From assembly GCF_002251735.1 (NCBI RefSeq), contig NZ_NOXS01000033.1:1-64000 (forward strand): 64,000 bases of DNA, in the 5' to 3' direction. Origin of the DNA: Elstera cyanobacteriorum. GTDB lineage: Bacteria > Pseudomonadota > Alphaproteobacteria > Elsterales > Elsteraceae. This document shows, piece by piece, positions 33,096 to 42,040 of the stretch; the stretch's first letter is position 1; every line of letters starts with the position of its first letter. The notes beneath the pieces were generated by a model. The model searched no databases. It was not told the origin of the DNA and saw only the letters and a program-made list of their open reading frames with translations. A program made the translations under genes and the position numbers.

Positions 33096-34094
33096 TTAGA
33101 GCTGTGGGCTGTCCTGTTTTCCCAGCCACATTTCGATCACAGACGGATTGACGACGTATTCAGGCACCCGCCACTCTGCCACCGCGAGAAGGTTGTCGCA
33201 AAATGCCTCCCGCAGGCGCATCTGCGACTCGACCGTATGTCCCACCATGTGTGGGGTGAGGATGGCGTTCGGAAGGTCGCGCAGCGGACTATCCTCTTTC
33301 AACGGCTCCGGGTCGAACACATCGAGGGCAAGGCGCATAGTCGGCCGCTCTGCGGCGAGCGTGGCGAGTGTATCGTCGGGGATGATGCCGCCCCGCGTGA
33401 TGTTGACAAACACTACGTCCGGTTTCATCCGGCGCAACGCGTCAAGATCCAGCATTCCTCGTGATTCAGGAGTGAGTGCAGCCGCCATGATAACGACATC
33501 GCTTGTCGCGAGCACTTCATCGAGGCTCTGGGAGGTGACGTAGGCGGGCATCGATCGCGGCGTGCGCACCGAAGCGACGAGCCTCACGCCCCATACAGAC
33601 AGCCGTTCCGCGATAGCCTGTCCAATTTTGCCAAAGCCTATCAGGCCAACTGTCTTTCCCATGAGCATGCGCGCACGGACCTGCGAGGGACGCGGCAGGT
33701 TTTCGCGAAGGTAGCGCTCCGTGCCATGAAGGTCATAGAGCGAAGCCAGGGTGAAGAGAACTGCGGCCTCGGCCATGCTGACGGTGTTTTCCGCAATCTG
33801 GCCATTCGCCACGAGGATGCCGTTTTCCGTCGCGGTCGAAACATCGAACCCTTCGACCCCTGTGAACGGAGAAACCAGTGCGCGCAGACGCGGCATCCTG
33901 GCAAATAGCTCCCGGTCGGCTGCAAAGCTTGAGGTCGCGCCAAGGATTTCCAAAGACTGCAGTGCATCAACGGCGGCAAGCAGTTCCTCGCGCGTGACGA
34001 ACCGTGCCACACCATGGCCACGCCGTTGCAACGCTTCATGGGCTGGATTGAAGAACCGATCAAAGGACGACGTTCCCACCAAAGCAATAGTCAA
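33096..34094 (-). CDS. D-2-hydroxyacid dehydrogenase family protein
   Basis: 332 aa. NAD(P)H-dependent oxidoreductase that interconverts 2-keto acids and D-2-hydroxy acids. Visible motifs: GLIGFGKIGQAIAERL (dinucleotide site), VNITRGG (catalytic Arg), DVFDPEPLKEDSP (Glu) and LTPHMVGHT (His acid/base). TTG 34094, with GGAGG 8 bases upstream, is the best start; a longer frame to 34331 enters the IS scrap. The gene lies between two IS5-type remnants and may have arrived as cargo. Substrate unknown. Confidence 0.85.
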   Translation of the reverse strand: MTIALVGTSSFDRFFNPAHEALQRRGHGVARFVTREELLAAVDALQSLEILGATSSFAADRELFARMPRLRALVSPFTGVEGFDVSTATENGILVANGQIAENTVSMAEAAVLFTLASLYDLHGTERYLRENLPRPSQVRARMLMGKTVGLIGFGKIGQAIAERLSVWGVRLVASVRTPRSMPAYVTSQSLDEVLATSDVVIMAAALTPESRGMLDLDALRRMKPDVVFVNITRGGIIPDDTLATLAAERPTMRLALDVFDPEPLKEDSPLRDLPNAILTPHMVGHTVESQMRLREAFCDNLLAVAEWRVPEYVVNPSVIEMWLGKQDSPQL

Positions 34095-34158
34095 GATTTT
34101 AGCCTCCAAATGAGTTACCCGGACAAAACTGGGTCTTGTTGACAACAGTATGGTAACC

Positions 34159-34437
34159 ATTTCGATCCTTGTAGGTTCTGAAGTCGCAGGCGGGCGGGGT
34201 TTTCCGATTGGCCTTCGGCGGGATGACCGGCCTGGTCCGTTGGAGCAGCAACTCCTCGCGTAGAAAACCTTTGTCGGCAAGAAACCGCCTCGGTTTGCCA
34301 ACCGGCATCGCCAGCAGGTCAGAGACAGCATTGTAGTCGGAAGCCTCTCCGCCTGTCAGGATTAAGCCGAGAGGGCATCCCTGATCGTCTGCGCGGGCGT
34401 GGGTTTTCGTCGAAAAGCCGCTGTTTGGTTTCATGGG
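34159..34437 (-). mobile_element. IS5-family transposase remnant (middle part)
   Basis: Minus-strand reading gives GFSTKTHARADDQGCPLGL, then GGEASDYNAVSDLL, PRRFLADKGFLREEL and RPVIPPKANRKTP: the middle of an IS5/IS427-type transposase with the catalytic Asp (ADKGF). It ends abruptly after KDRN at the left side and joins a chemoreceptor gene at about 34437 on the right. It is shortened at both ends, so not active. Confidence 0.8.
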
Positions 34438-35530
34438 CGCCAACAACCATCGCATTGGCGGCATCGATCATCGCGGTATTCAGGTCTTCGACCGCCGCGA
34501 TCAGACTATCTACCCCATCAGAAAAAGTAGCGCTGAGGGTTTCGAGGCGCTGCCGTTGCTGCTCGCGCTGGTCGGCGGTGGCGGCTTGCTCGGCCTGATG
34601 GCGGGCATTGGTCTGCATCGATTCTTGGAAAATCGCCAAGGCCCGGGCCATGTGGCCAATTTCGTCGCGCCGGTCGGCATAGGGGATCGCTAGACTGAGG
34701 TCGCCCTTGCGCAGCCGCGTCATCGCTTCGGTCATTCCCACGATGGGGCTGGAAATGCGCCGGGCGATGAGCGTGTCAACCAGCAGAACGATAACAATGG
34801 CCGCGCTTGTGCGCAGAAGCATGGATTTAAGCGCGGCGATAGCCTCGGCCTGAAGGGCGTCGGTGCGGGCCTTGAAGGTCACAAAAGCGGCGTTTTGGGA
34901 ATGGGCGAGGCCGACCAGTCGCTGAAGCAGTGGCGGGTCGAAGCGGCCTGCGGCAAACCCGCCCGACCCGGTAGCGCGTTCCTGCCCCGCCCATTCCTTG
35001 CCCTCGATGAAGGCCAGATAGGCCTGAATTTCAGCGGCCAAGTCACCGTGATCAGCTTTCCCCAGACCATAGACCTGATCGAGCGTTAGGCGGATGGTCT
35101 GCGTAAAATACGCAAAACTCTCTTGGGGTTTCAGCGTGAGCGTACTGATCTTGCGCCGGCTCTCGGTAAGACCGGCTAAGGCCTCCCGCATCGTCGACGC
35201 GCTCTCCCCCTTGGCCGCCCGGAGCCGGTCGGCTTAATCGATGACGGCGGCAAGGCGCGTGTCGGTGAGTGTGCGTTGGGTCTCGCGGTCCGGGCCGAAC
35301 TGCTGCCCCTTGCTACCGAGATAGAGCGAGGAGGCGCCGCGCTCCTTCTGCAATTCGTGGATGATCGCCCCGGCAGCCGTGGCGAAGGAAACCTGTTCTT
35401 TCAGGTGCCGCATCTGGCCATTCACCGCAAGTTTATCGGTAATGGCCAGCCCGCTGACGATCAAGAAAGCGCCCGTCGGAATGGCGACCGCCAGATAAAT
35501 GCGAAAGCTGAGCGCCCGAAGAATCCACAT
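34437..35530 (-). pseudogene. Chemoreceptor (MCP) gene, interrupted by stop and IS
   Basis: The frame starts at ATG 35530 with a membrane helix and a NIT-like nitrate/nitrite-sensing region (ATAAGAIIHELQKERGASSL, then GPDRETQRTLTDTRL). An in-frame TAA at 35234-35236 interrupts it; reading continues in the same frame with MREALAGLTESRRKISTLTL, a second membrane helix and a HAMP domain (RISSPIVGMTEAMTRLRKGD), then ends at the IS5 scrap (about 34437). The methyl-accepting signalling part is absent. It would have been a transmembrane sensor; it is now a pseudogene. Confidence 0.8.
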
Positions 35531-35851
35531 AGATCGGCCTGATCCGCAGGGGGTGTCGATATTTCCTGTATATTCGTTGCGGCTTATCGAAGGGTCAAGG
35601 TTGGGCTTTATTTAAGTAAAAATTTACGGAAATGCCGAAACCGTAGTTGTCTGACGGGTGGGAAACCCGAGAATAAGTATTACGGCGGCGGGGTGAGAAG
35701 ATCGCAAAAAACTGATGCACTAGTCAGTTTCGCGATGCCGCCGATGCTCTAACGATCTCCAGACGATGCAAGGAGCAAAAATTGCTCTTTATCAATCGCT
35801 TTTGTGCGATGTGACAAAGATGTGACCCGGTTTTCGACATCAATGCAAAAT
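35531..35851. other. Intergenic region, no gene seen
   Basis: Between the chemoreceptor remnant and the globin promoter region. AT-richer than the coding neighbours, with several short T and A runs but no open frame with a plausible start and no clear hairpin. It is probably the old promoter region of the chemoreceptor gene plus 5' sequence of the globin gene. Confidence 0.4.
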
Positions 35852-35899
35852 TTGGATTGCTCCCCCAAGCCCATTCGATACTATGCATATAAAATGCAG
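35852..35899 (+). promoter_or_regulatory. Globin promoter with NsrR-like operator
   Basis: A possible -35 TTGGAT (35852-35857) and -10 GATACT (35877-35882) are 19 bp apart. Immediately downstream lies ATGCATATAAAATGCAG (35883-35899): two ATGCAT-like half-sites 11 bp apart, close to the NsrR consensus ATGCATTTAAAATACAT. NsrR is a nitric-oxide-sensing Rrf2 repressor that controls globin genes in many proteobacteria. Overlap with the transcription start would fit repression relieved by NO. Confidence 0.55.
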
Positions 35900-35916
35900 C
35901 TTAAATGGAGGGGAGC

Positions 35917-36279
35917 ATGAGCGTCTACGAACAAATTGGCGGGGCGGGTGCCGTTCGCGCGGCGGTGGATATTTTCTATGATCGGATTTTGCAGGATGCG
36001 ACCCTGGCGCCGTTCTTTGAGGGCGTGAGCCTGGATCGCCAGCGCGCCAAGCAGGTGGCGTTTCTGACGATGGTGTTTGGCGGCCCGTCCGATTACGACG
36101 GCAAAGATTTGCGCGAGGGGCATAAGCATCTCGTGGCGCGGGGGCTGAACGAGGCGCATTTCAATGCCGTTGCCGGGCACCTCCAGGCAACCTTGGAGCA
36201 GTTGAAGGTTCCGGCTGAGTTGGTGAGCGCGATCATGACGACGGCGGCCTCCACGAAAGCCGATGTGCTGAATCAATAA
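35917..36279 (+). CDS. Group I truncated hemoglobin
   Basis: 120 aa from ATG 35917 (GGAGGGG upstream; an ATG at 35905 is too close). The sequence SVYEQIGGAGAVRAAVDIFY, FFEGVSLDRQRAKQVAFLTM and REGHKHLV (proximal His 69) is that of a 2-on-2 group I globin (GlbN). These bind O2 and NO and detoxify NO or deliver oxygen. An NsrR-type site lies upstream. It is monocistronic, with a convergent gene behind it. Confidence 0.92.
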   Translation: MSVYEQIGGAGAVRAAVDIFYDRILQDATLAPFFEGVSLDRQRAKQVAFLTMVFGGPSDYDGKDLREGHKHLVARGLNEAHFNAVAGHLQATLEQLKVPAELVSAIMTTAASTKADVLNQ

Positions 36280-36284
36280 ACCGT

Positions 36285-36315
36285 GCGGCGGCGGAGGGCA
36301 GCCCTCCGCCGCCGC
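36285..36315. terminator. Hairpin between convergent genes
   Basis: A perfect inverted repeat of 15 bp (left arm 36285-36299, right arm 36301-36315) lies between the globin gene and the convergent dehydrogenase gene. It is GC-rich without a T tract on the plus side and could terminate or stop transcripts from both directions. Confidence 0.6.
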
Positions 36316-36320
36316 CTCGA

Positions 36321-37391
36321 TTAGGCGTAGACCTTGCCGAAACGGTTGGCGAGGAAGGCGTCGAGTGCCACGTCTTCCTGGCGCACGAAGCCGGTTTGCG
36401 GCAAATGTCCGCCGTTCTTCAGGTCGATGACGGCGCAGGCCGCCGCCGCCGTGGTCAGCTCGATGGCGCTATAGTCGCGCCCTTCCCAGGTTTGCGCGCC
36501 GATCGAACGGGCGAAGCTGGTCTGCATCAGGCGCCCCTGCTGGAAGCCGGTGGCCGTGACAAAGACGACGACCACATCCTGCCGCGTCTGCGGGATGGCG
36601 CCTTCCAGAATCTCTTTCAGCAAGCCCCGACGGCTTTTGAGGTTCAGATCTTCAAGGATCAGGTGCATCGCCGCGCAATGGCCGGGGAACCGGATGGTTT
36701 TATAGGTCAGGGTTTCGACCTTGCCCTCATAGGTCTCGCACAGGCTGCCGACCCCGCCGGAGGTGGTGAAGGCTTCATAGTCGATCCCGTCGATGGCGAA
36801 ATGCTCCAGCCCCTCCATCGGCGGCACAGCAACGCGCTGGCCGCCCATGATAACGTCGCAGGGGTTGAGGTATTCGTTGATCAGCCCTTCGGTGCTCCAG
36901 GTCAGGTTATAGCCCAAACCATTGGCGGGAAACTTCGGTAGGGCGCCCACACGCAGGCGCAGCTCGCGCAAGCTATCGAACTGACAGGCAAGATCATGGG
37001 CGGCGATGGAGATGACGCCGGGCGCCAAACCGCACTGCGGTACAAAGGCCGTGGTGGCGCCCTGGGCCAGATGGCGGACGCGGTTGGTGACGGCGACATC
37101 CTCCGTCACGTCATAATAATCAAGCCCGTGGGTGCGCGCGGCTTCGGCGATATGGACGTTGACGGCGAACGGTCCGGCGCCGACGACGGCCCCTTGGCCC
37201 TTCATCGCTTCGGCCAGGGCATGGGCATCGGTCGAATCGACCTGCCGCGTCGCAACGCCCGGCACATCGACGGCGGTGAGTGCGGCGGCGGAAATATCGC
37301 CGATCGTCACCTGATAGTCGCCGGTGCCTTGCAGCAGCGCTGCCATCGAGGTGCCGATGCGGCCCGCGCCGAGAATAAGAATTTTGTGCAT
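36321..37391 (-). CDS. Saccharopine dehydrogenase-like oxidoreductase
   Basis: 356 aa from ATG 37391 (the frame is open to 37544 but the family begins here). The NAD(P)-binding Rossmann motif is ILILGAGRIGTSMAALL. The middle and C-terminal part match the saccharopine dehydrogenase / lysine 6-dehydrogenase family, e.g. CGLAPGVISIAAHDLA and FRFPGHCAAM-like IRFPGHCAAM. It probably acts in lysine or polyamine catabolism, but its reaction cannot be assigned. Convergent with the globin gene. Confidence 0.82.
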   Translation of the reverse strand: MHKILILGAGRIGTSMAALLQGTGDYQVTIGDISAAALTAVDVPGVATRQVDSTDAHALAEAMKGQGAVVGAGPFAVNVHIAEAARTHGLDYYDVTEDVAVTNRVRHLAQGATTAFVPQCGLAPGVISIAAHDLACQFDSLRELRLRVGALPKFPANGLGYNLTWSTEGLINEYLNPCDVIMGGQRVAVPPMEGLEHFAIDGIDYEAFTTSGGVGSLCETYEGKVETLTYKTIRFPGHCAAMHLILEDLNLKSRRGLLKEILEGAIPQTRQDVVVVFVTATGFQQGRLMQTSFARSIGAQTWEGRDYSAIELTTAAAACAVIDLKNGGHLPQTGFVRQEDVALDAFLANRFGKVYA

Positions 37392-37587
37392 GCCTGCCTC
37401 CTGTTCTGATGGCGGCAGTGTGCTGGCGGGGCGCGTCGGCGGACCACCCGGCGAAACGGCGAAAAAGCGAAAATGATCGGCGATTTGCCGGGTATGATCG
37501 ACGAAATGCCGGGTATGCCGAAAAAGCCTGAGTCCGCCGCGCAAATCGCCCCTAAGCTAGCCCGCGCGTATGCTGCGGGTGAGCGGA

Positions 37588-38502
37588 ATGCAGGTCTATC
37601 TGCCCATAGCCGAAATGTCGGTGAATATTCTGGTGCTGCTGGCCTTGGGCGGCGGCGTTGGTTTCATTTCCGGGCTGTTCGGCATCGGTGGCGGCTTTCT
37701 GATGACGCCGATCCTGATCTTTTTGGGGGTGCCGCCCGCGGTGGCCGTCGGCACCCAGGCCAATCAACTTGTCGGCGCCTCGCTGTCCGGCGTGCTCAGC
37801 CATTGGCAGCGCGGCGGCGTCGATACCCGCATGGGCGGGGTGATGCTGGGCGGCGGGGTCGTCGGGTCGGCGCTGGGCGTTTGGATTTTCGGGATCTTGC
37901 AGCGCTTGGGGCAGATTGATGCCGCGATCTCCATTCTCTACGTGCTGGTGCTCGGCTCGGTCGGCGGGTTGATGCTGGTGGAAAGCATCAAGGCCTATCG
38001 CGCCGCTAAGAACCCCGCCCCGGCGTTGCGGCGGCTGCATCAGCATTTGTGGATGCACGGGCTGCCGTGGAAACTGAAATTCCCGAAAAGCCGCCTCTAT
38101 ATCTCCGTCTTTGTGCCGCTCACCATCGGCTTTCTCGGCGGGGTGATCGTGGCGATCATGGGGGTGGGCGGCGGCTTCTTCATGATCCCGGCGATGGTCT
38201 ATATCGTCGGCATGCCCGCCAGCGTGGTCGCCGGAACTTCGCTGTTCCAAATCATCTTCGTCACCGCGATTACGGCGCTGCTGCAAGCCGTCACCAACCA
38301 GACGGTTGATGTTTTCCTGGCGCTCATCCTACTGGTCGGCGGCATTATCGGTACGCAAATCGGCGTGCGTTTCGGCATGAACCTGCGGGGCGAACAGTCG
38401 CGCATGCTGATGTCGGCCCTCATTCTTGCGGTGGCGGTAAAGCTGTTCTTCGACCTGATCCTGACCCCCAGCGATCTCTATGGGCTAGAGGTGCTGCGGT
38501 GA
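37588..38502 (+). CDS. TauE/SafE family sulfite exporter
   Basis: 304 aa, about eight to nine membrane helices. Two repeats of the family are visible: ISGLFGIGGGFLMTPILIFL, then AVAVGTQANQLVGASLSGVL in the first, and IVAIMGVGGGFFMIPAMVYI, then VVAGTSLFQIIFV in the second. ATG 37588 starts at a conserved MQVYLPIAEMSVN opening; ATG 37570 is possible. TauE/SafE proteins export sulfite or sulfoacetate-type organosulfonates. The next gene (TIGR02186) is its usual partner. Confidence 0.9.
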   Translation: MQVYLPIAEMSVNILVLLALGGGVGFISGLFGIGGGFLMTPILIFLGVPPAVAVGTQANQLVGASLSGVLSHWQRGGVDTRMGGVMLGGGVVGSALGVWIFGILQRLGQIDAAISILYVLVLGSVGGLMLVESIKAYRAAKNPAPALRRLHQHLWMHGLPWKLKFPKSRLYISVFVPLTIGFLGGVIVAIMGVGGGFFMIPAMVYIVGMPASVVAGTSLFQIIFVTAITALLQAVTNQTVDVFLALILLVGGIIGTQIGVRFGMNLRGEQSRMLMSALILAVAVKLFFDLILTPSDLYGLEVLR

Positions 38503-39239
38503 GGCGCCTGCTGATCCTGCTGCTTCTCTGGCTGCCGACCGGCGCCCGCGCCCAAGCGGTGTTGGCGGATGTAACGCACCCGCTGGTCGCCATCACCACC
38601 GGCTTTTCGGGAACGGAAATCACCGTCTTCGGCATGGTGGACGAGTTTAACAGTGATGTGATTGTCATGCTGCGCGGCCCCGGCCAAACCCTTGGCCTGC
38701 GCCGCAAGGAACGCAATTTCGGTCTATGGTTGAATGGGGCGGAACAGCGCTTTACCCAGGTTCCGGGCTTCTATGGGCTGGCGGCCAGTAAGCCGGTGAC
38801 GAGCCTCTTGTCGCTCGAAGACCTCAACCAGAACCGCATCGGCTTGACGGCCTTGCAGAATAGCCTTGAACCCGTTCGCGCGACCGATGCCCCGCGCGAT
38901 CTCGATAGCGACCGGGCGGCAGTGATCGGCGAACTCGCCAAGCGCGGCTTGATCGTTCAGAAAAACGAGCCGATCCGCCTGCTGGGCGGGCGATTGTTCA
39001 AGGTCAGCTTCGCCCTGCCGTCGAATGTGCCGGTCGGCCCGTTTCAAGTGACGGTCTTCGCGGTCAAGGATCACCAGGTGATTGGCGCCTTGACGACGCC
39101 GCTGATCACCAGCCAGATCGGCCTTGCTGCTGATGTGCATGATTGGGCCTACTCACTGCCTTGGGCCTATGCGGTCGCCTCGCTCGGTCTTGCCGTGCTG
39201 ATGGGCGGCCTTGGCTTCTGGGCGTTCCGTAACCGCTGA
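38499..39239 (+). CDS. TIGR02186 family periplasmic protein
   Basis: 246 aa. N-terminal signal peptide (LLILLLLWLPTGARA), then a beta-rich exported domain (FSGTEITVFGMVDEFNSDVI, VMLRGP) and a C-terminal membrane helix. This protein family is almost always next to TauE/SafE in alphaproteobacteria, and here it overlaps that gene by four bases (GTGA). It may form part of the transporter or its anchor. Function not proven. Confidence 0.85.
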   Translation: MRRLLILLLLWLPTGARAQAVLADVTHPLVAITTGFSGTEITVFGMVDEFNSDVIVMLRGPGQTLGLRRKERNFGLWLNGAEQRFTQVPGFYGLAASKPVTSLLSLEDLNQNRIGLTALQNSLEPVRATDAPRDLDSDRAAVIGELAKRGLIVQKNEPIRLLGGRLFKVSFALPSNVPVGPFQVTVFAVKDHQVIGALTTPLITSQIGLAADVHDWAYSLPWAYAVASLGLAVLMGGLGFWAFRNR

Positions 39240-39253
39240 TCAAGGGGGGCTTT

Positions 39254-39724
39254 ATGCCGCGCGAGCATCGGATTTTCCTTGTCGTCGTTGACGATAGCCC
39301 GGAACTCAACACCGCCCTGCATTTCGCCTGCCTGCGCGCCCGCCATACTGGGGGGCATGTGGCCTTGCTCTATGTGATGGAGCCGGTGGTCGGCCAGCAG
39401 TGGCTTTCGATCGAACATCTGATCCGCGCCGAAAAGCGCGAGCAGGCCGAACAGGTGTTGCAGCGCTTAGGCGGCGAGGCGCTCGACTGGTCCGGGCGGA
39501 TTCCGGCGCTCTATATTCGTGAGGGCGACCGGCGGGAGGAGCTGCTGCGGCTGATCGAGGAGGATCAGTCGATCTCCATCCTCGTTCTCGGCGCGGGGAC
39601 GGGATCGGAAGGGCCGGGGCCTTTGGTGTCCCACGTCGCGGGCCGGGTTGCCGGGCGCCTGCGCGTGCCGATTACGATTGTGCCGGGGGCGCTGACCGAC
39701 GCGCAATTAGCGCTTTTGGCCTAA
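39254..39724 (+). CDS. Universal stress protein
   Basis: 156 aa. The UspA fold is visible: FLVVVDDSPELNTALHFACL at the N-terminus and the ATP-loop-like region GAGTGSEG, then VAGRLRVPITIVPG at the end. The loop sequence G-x2-G-x9-G is roughly kept, so nucleotide binding is likely. It follows the TauE/TIGR02186 pair by 14 bp and probably shares a transcript. Role in stress response in general; no specific target. Confidence 0.88.
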   Translation: MPREHRIFLVVVDDSPELNTALHFACLRARHTGGHVALLYVMEPVVGQQWLSIEHLIRAEKREQAEQVLQRLGGEALDWSGRIPALYIREGDRREELLRLIEEDQSISILVLGAGTGSEGPGPLVSHVAGRVAGRLRVPITIVPGALTDAQLALLA

Positions 39725-40173
39725 CCCCGCCGCCGGGGCGGGCGGATCAGTTCCGACAGTTCCGGCGTAAACACCCGTTTGGCGGGCTCGCTCTCTGCGC
39801 CCAGCCCCGCCACCAGCCGTCGATTGGCGGGGCTATCGGGGATAACGATGCCGCCCGGTTGGATTTCCACCGGAACGCCGCGCGCCCCGAGGTGCCACGC
39901 CAAACGGGCGGTGACGGCGGCTTCGGCATTGCTGACCAGTAGCACCCGTTCCGGCACCATCCGCACGAGATAATGGGTGCCCGTTTCGGTGACCAGCGCG
40001 TCGCCGTCGCCGAGCAATTGATCGCGCGGTACCGTCACCACCAGGGTATCGGCGCCCAGTTTCAGCCGCTGGCGCCCGTGCCGCTGCTTATGGGTAACGG
40101 ACACCACGCCCGCCGCCGCCGCCAGCGCCCAGGTGCCGCTCAATTTGATCTGCTGGATCGGAACAAGTGCCAT
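39721..40173 (-). CDS. UreE-like metallochaperone-related protein
   Basis: 150 aa from ATG 40173. The last half matches the UreE C-terminal domain: LVSNAEAAVTARLAWHLGAR, then GVPVEIQPGGIVIPDSPANR and RLVAGLGAESEPAKRVF. The first half has UreE-like beta strands. The usual His-rich tail and the Asn-Arg-His of the WHLGNRH motif are absent (here GARG), so nickel donation is doubtful. No urease genes are nearby; the neighbours are COG0523 GTPases. Confidence 0.6.
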   Translation of the reverse strand: MALVPIQQIKLSGTWALAAAAGVVSVTHKQRHGRQRLKLGADTLVVTVPRDQLLGDGDALVTETGTHYLVRMVPERVLLVSNAEAAVTARLAWHLGARGVPVEIQPGGIVIPDSPANRRLVAGLGAESEPAKRVFTPELSELIRPPRRRG

Positions 40174-40261
40174 GCGGGCAGAGTATGAATCCGCGCTTTT
40201 TCCTGCAAGCCCCTTGCCCCGCCTCGCCGGGTGCGGCACCTATGTCGCACAGGAATTGCGG

Positions 40262-40483
40262 ATGAAAATGATGGCCGATCACCATTCCCCGCCGGGGCGC
40301 TATAATCTTCTTCTCGTCTGGATCTTAGGATCGGCGCTCTGGGTCGCGCTGATGCTGATCTATACCGCCTATACGCGCCCGGCGCCCAGCTTTGCCGTCA
40401 TGGGGCCGTTGACGGTGGGCGTGCCGCTGGCGGCTTTAATTTGCGGCCTTGCCGCCCGATATGTGACCCGACACCGCCGTTAA
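40262..40483 (+). CDS. Small two-TM membrane protein
   Basis: 73 aa from ATG 40262 (AGGAA upstream). Two membrane helices: NLLLVWILGSALWVALMLIY and GPLTVGVPLAALICGLAARY, with a short loop. The N-terminus has adjacent His. No family recognised. It is the first gene ahead of the COG0523 block and divergent from the UreE-like gene. Confidence 0.5.
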   Translation: MKMMADHHSPPGRYNLLLVWILGSALWVALMLIYTAYTRPAPSFAVMGPLTVGVPLAALICGLAARYVTRHRR

Positions 40484-40499
40484 CCAAGCGAGACTTTCG

Positions 40500-41468
40500 A
40501 TGCTGCAACTTCCCGTCACCATTCTTACCGGCTTTTTGGGCGCGGGTAAGACTACGCTGCTGAACCGGATTCTGACCGAACCGCACGGCAAGAAATATGC
40601 TGTAGTGATCAATGAGTTCGCCGAACTGGGGATCGACGATCAATTGGTTGTCCAGTCCGACGAAGAAGTGTTCGAGATGAACAACGGCTGCATTTGCTGC
40701 ACCGTGCGCGGCGATTTGATCCGCATTATCGGCGGGCTAACGCGGCGCGGGCGGGAGTTTGACGGCATCATCGTCGAAACCACCGGCATGGCCGACCCGG
40801 CCCCGGTCGCGCAGACCTTCTTCGTCGATGCCGAGGTGAAGGAGGCCGCGAAGCTCGACGCCATCGTGACCGTGGTCGATGCCAAGCATTTCTTTGATCA
40901 CGTCGATGATGGGCACGAGGTGGTGGAGCAGATCGCCTTTGCCGATGTGCTGCTGCTGAACAAGGTCGATCTCGTGTCGCCGGAGGATTTGGCGAAGGTC
41001 GAGGCGCGTATCCGCAAGATCAACGCCTTCGCGCCGCTGCATCATACCAAGAACAGCGAAATCGACCTGAAGCTGATCCTCAATCGCGGCGCTTTCGACC
41101 TCAATCGCATTCTGGAACAGGAACCGCATTTCCTGGAGCATCACCACCATCATCACGAGGATGATGTGGTGTCGGTCGGCATCACCACCGAAAAACCCAT
41201 CGACCCCGATAAATTCGAAGCCTGGATCGGCACACTGCTGCGCCTGAAGGGCCAGGATATTTTCCGTTCCAAGGGGATTCTGAACGTCGCCGGGTCCAAC
41301 CGCCGCTTTGTCTTCCAGGGCGTTCACATGCAGATGAACCATTCCTGGGGCAACCCGTGGCGGGGGCGCGATACGCGCGATAGCCGCATCGTCTTCATCG
41401 GGCGCGACCTTGACGCCGACGCCCTGCGCGAAGGGTTCCTGAACTGCGCGCAAGGGGTGACAGTGTGA
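40500..41468 (+). CDS. COG0523 (CobW-type) GTPase 1
   Basis: 322 aa. Walker A GFLGAGKTTLLN, the metal-binding CxCC motif GCICCTVR (C64, C66, C67), the GTP motif LLNKVD and a His run (EHHHHHHEDD) in the linker before the CobW C-terminal domain. These GTPases deliver a metal, often zinc or cobalt, to client proteins. A second copy lies at 43047. It is coupled to the DUF924 gene by a 4-bp overlap. Confidence 0.9.
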   Translation: MLQLPVTILTGFLGAGKTTLLNRILTEPHGKKYAVVINEFAELGIDDQLVVQSDEEVFEMNNGCICCTVRGDLIRIIGGLTRRGREFDGIIVETTGMADPAPVAQTFFVDAEVKEAAKLDAIVTVVDAKHFFDHVDDGHEVVEQIAFADVLLLNKVDLVSPEDLAKVEARIRKINAFAPLHHTKNSEIDLKLILNRGAFDLNRILEQEPHFLEHHHHHHEDDVVSVGITTEKPIDPDKFEAWIGTLLRLKGQDIFRSKGILNVAGSNRRFVFQGVHMQMNHSWGNPWRGRDTRDSRIVFIGRDLDADALREGFLNCAQGVTV

Positions 41469-42040
41469 CGAGTTCGGCGGCGATCCTCGATTTCTGGTTC
41501 GGCCCTGCGGAGCCGCAGGCTTTTCGCGCCGAATGGTTCGAAAAGAACCCGGAGTTCGATCAGGAAATCGCCCGCCGGTTTCAAATCGAGATCGGCCAGG
41601 CGCTGACGGGCGGCTTGGCCGCCTGGGAGGATGCCCCCCGCTCGGCCCTGGCGCTGATCCTGTTGCTCGACCAGTTCCCGCGCAATGCGTACCGCAACAC
41701 CCCGCGCGCCTTTTCCGGCGATCCACGCGGGCAGCAGGTGGCGTTGCTGGGGCTGGAGCGCGGCTATGATCGCAAGCTGACACCGCTGGAGCGGTTCTTT
41801 TTCTACCTACCGTTCGAACATGCTGAAGATCTTGGCTTGCAAGAAAAATGCGTAGAATTGATGCTCGGTCTTGAGACCGAATCCTCGCAGATCGCGGCCG
41901 CCAAGGCTGCGGACTATGCCGAAAAACACCGGGCCATTATCGCCCGCTTCGGCCGTTTCCCGCACCGGAACGATATTCTGGGGCGGGAGAGCACGCTGGA
42001 AGAAATTGAGTTTCTACAAGAACCGGGATCGTCCTTCTGA
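41465..42040 (+). CDS. DUF924 family protein
   Basis: 191 aa, start GTG 41465 inside the previous stop codon. The opening ILDFWFGPAEPQAFRAEWFE and the DQFPRN motif (ILLLDQFPRNAYRNTPRAFS) identify the DUF924 family; the fold is all-helical and its function is unknown. It is commonly adjacent to COG0523 GTPases. It ends at 42040, sharing a base with the start of the WD40 gene. Confidence 0.9.
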   Translation: MTSSAAILDFWFGPAEPQAFRAEWFEKNPEFDQEIARRFQIEIGQALTGGLAAWEDAPRSALALILLLDQFPRNAYRNTPRAFSGDPRGQQVALLGLERGYDRKLTPLERFFFYLPFEHAEDLGLQEKCVELMLGLETESSQIAAAKAADYAEKHRAIIARFGRFPHRNDILGRESTLEEIEFLQEPGSSF

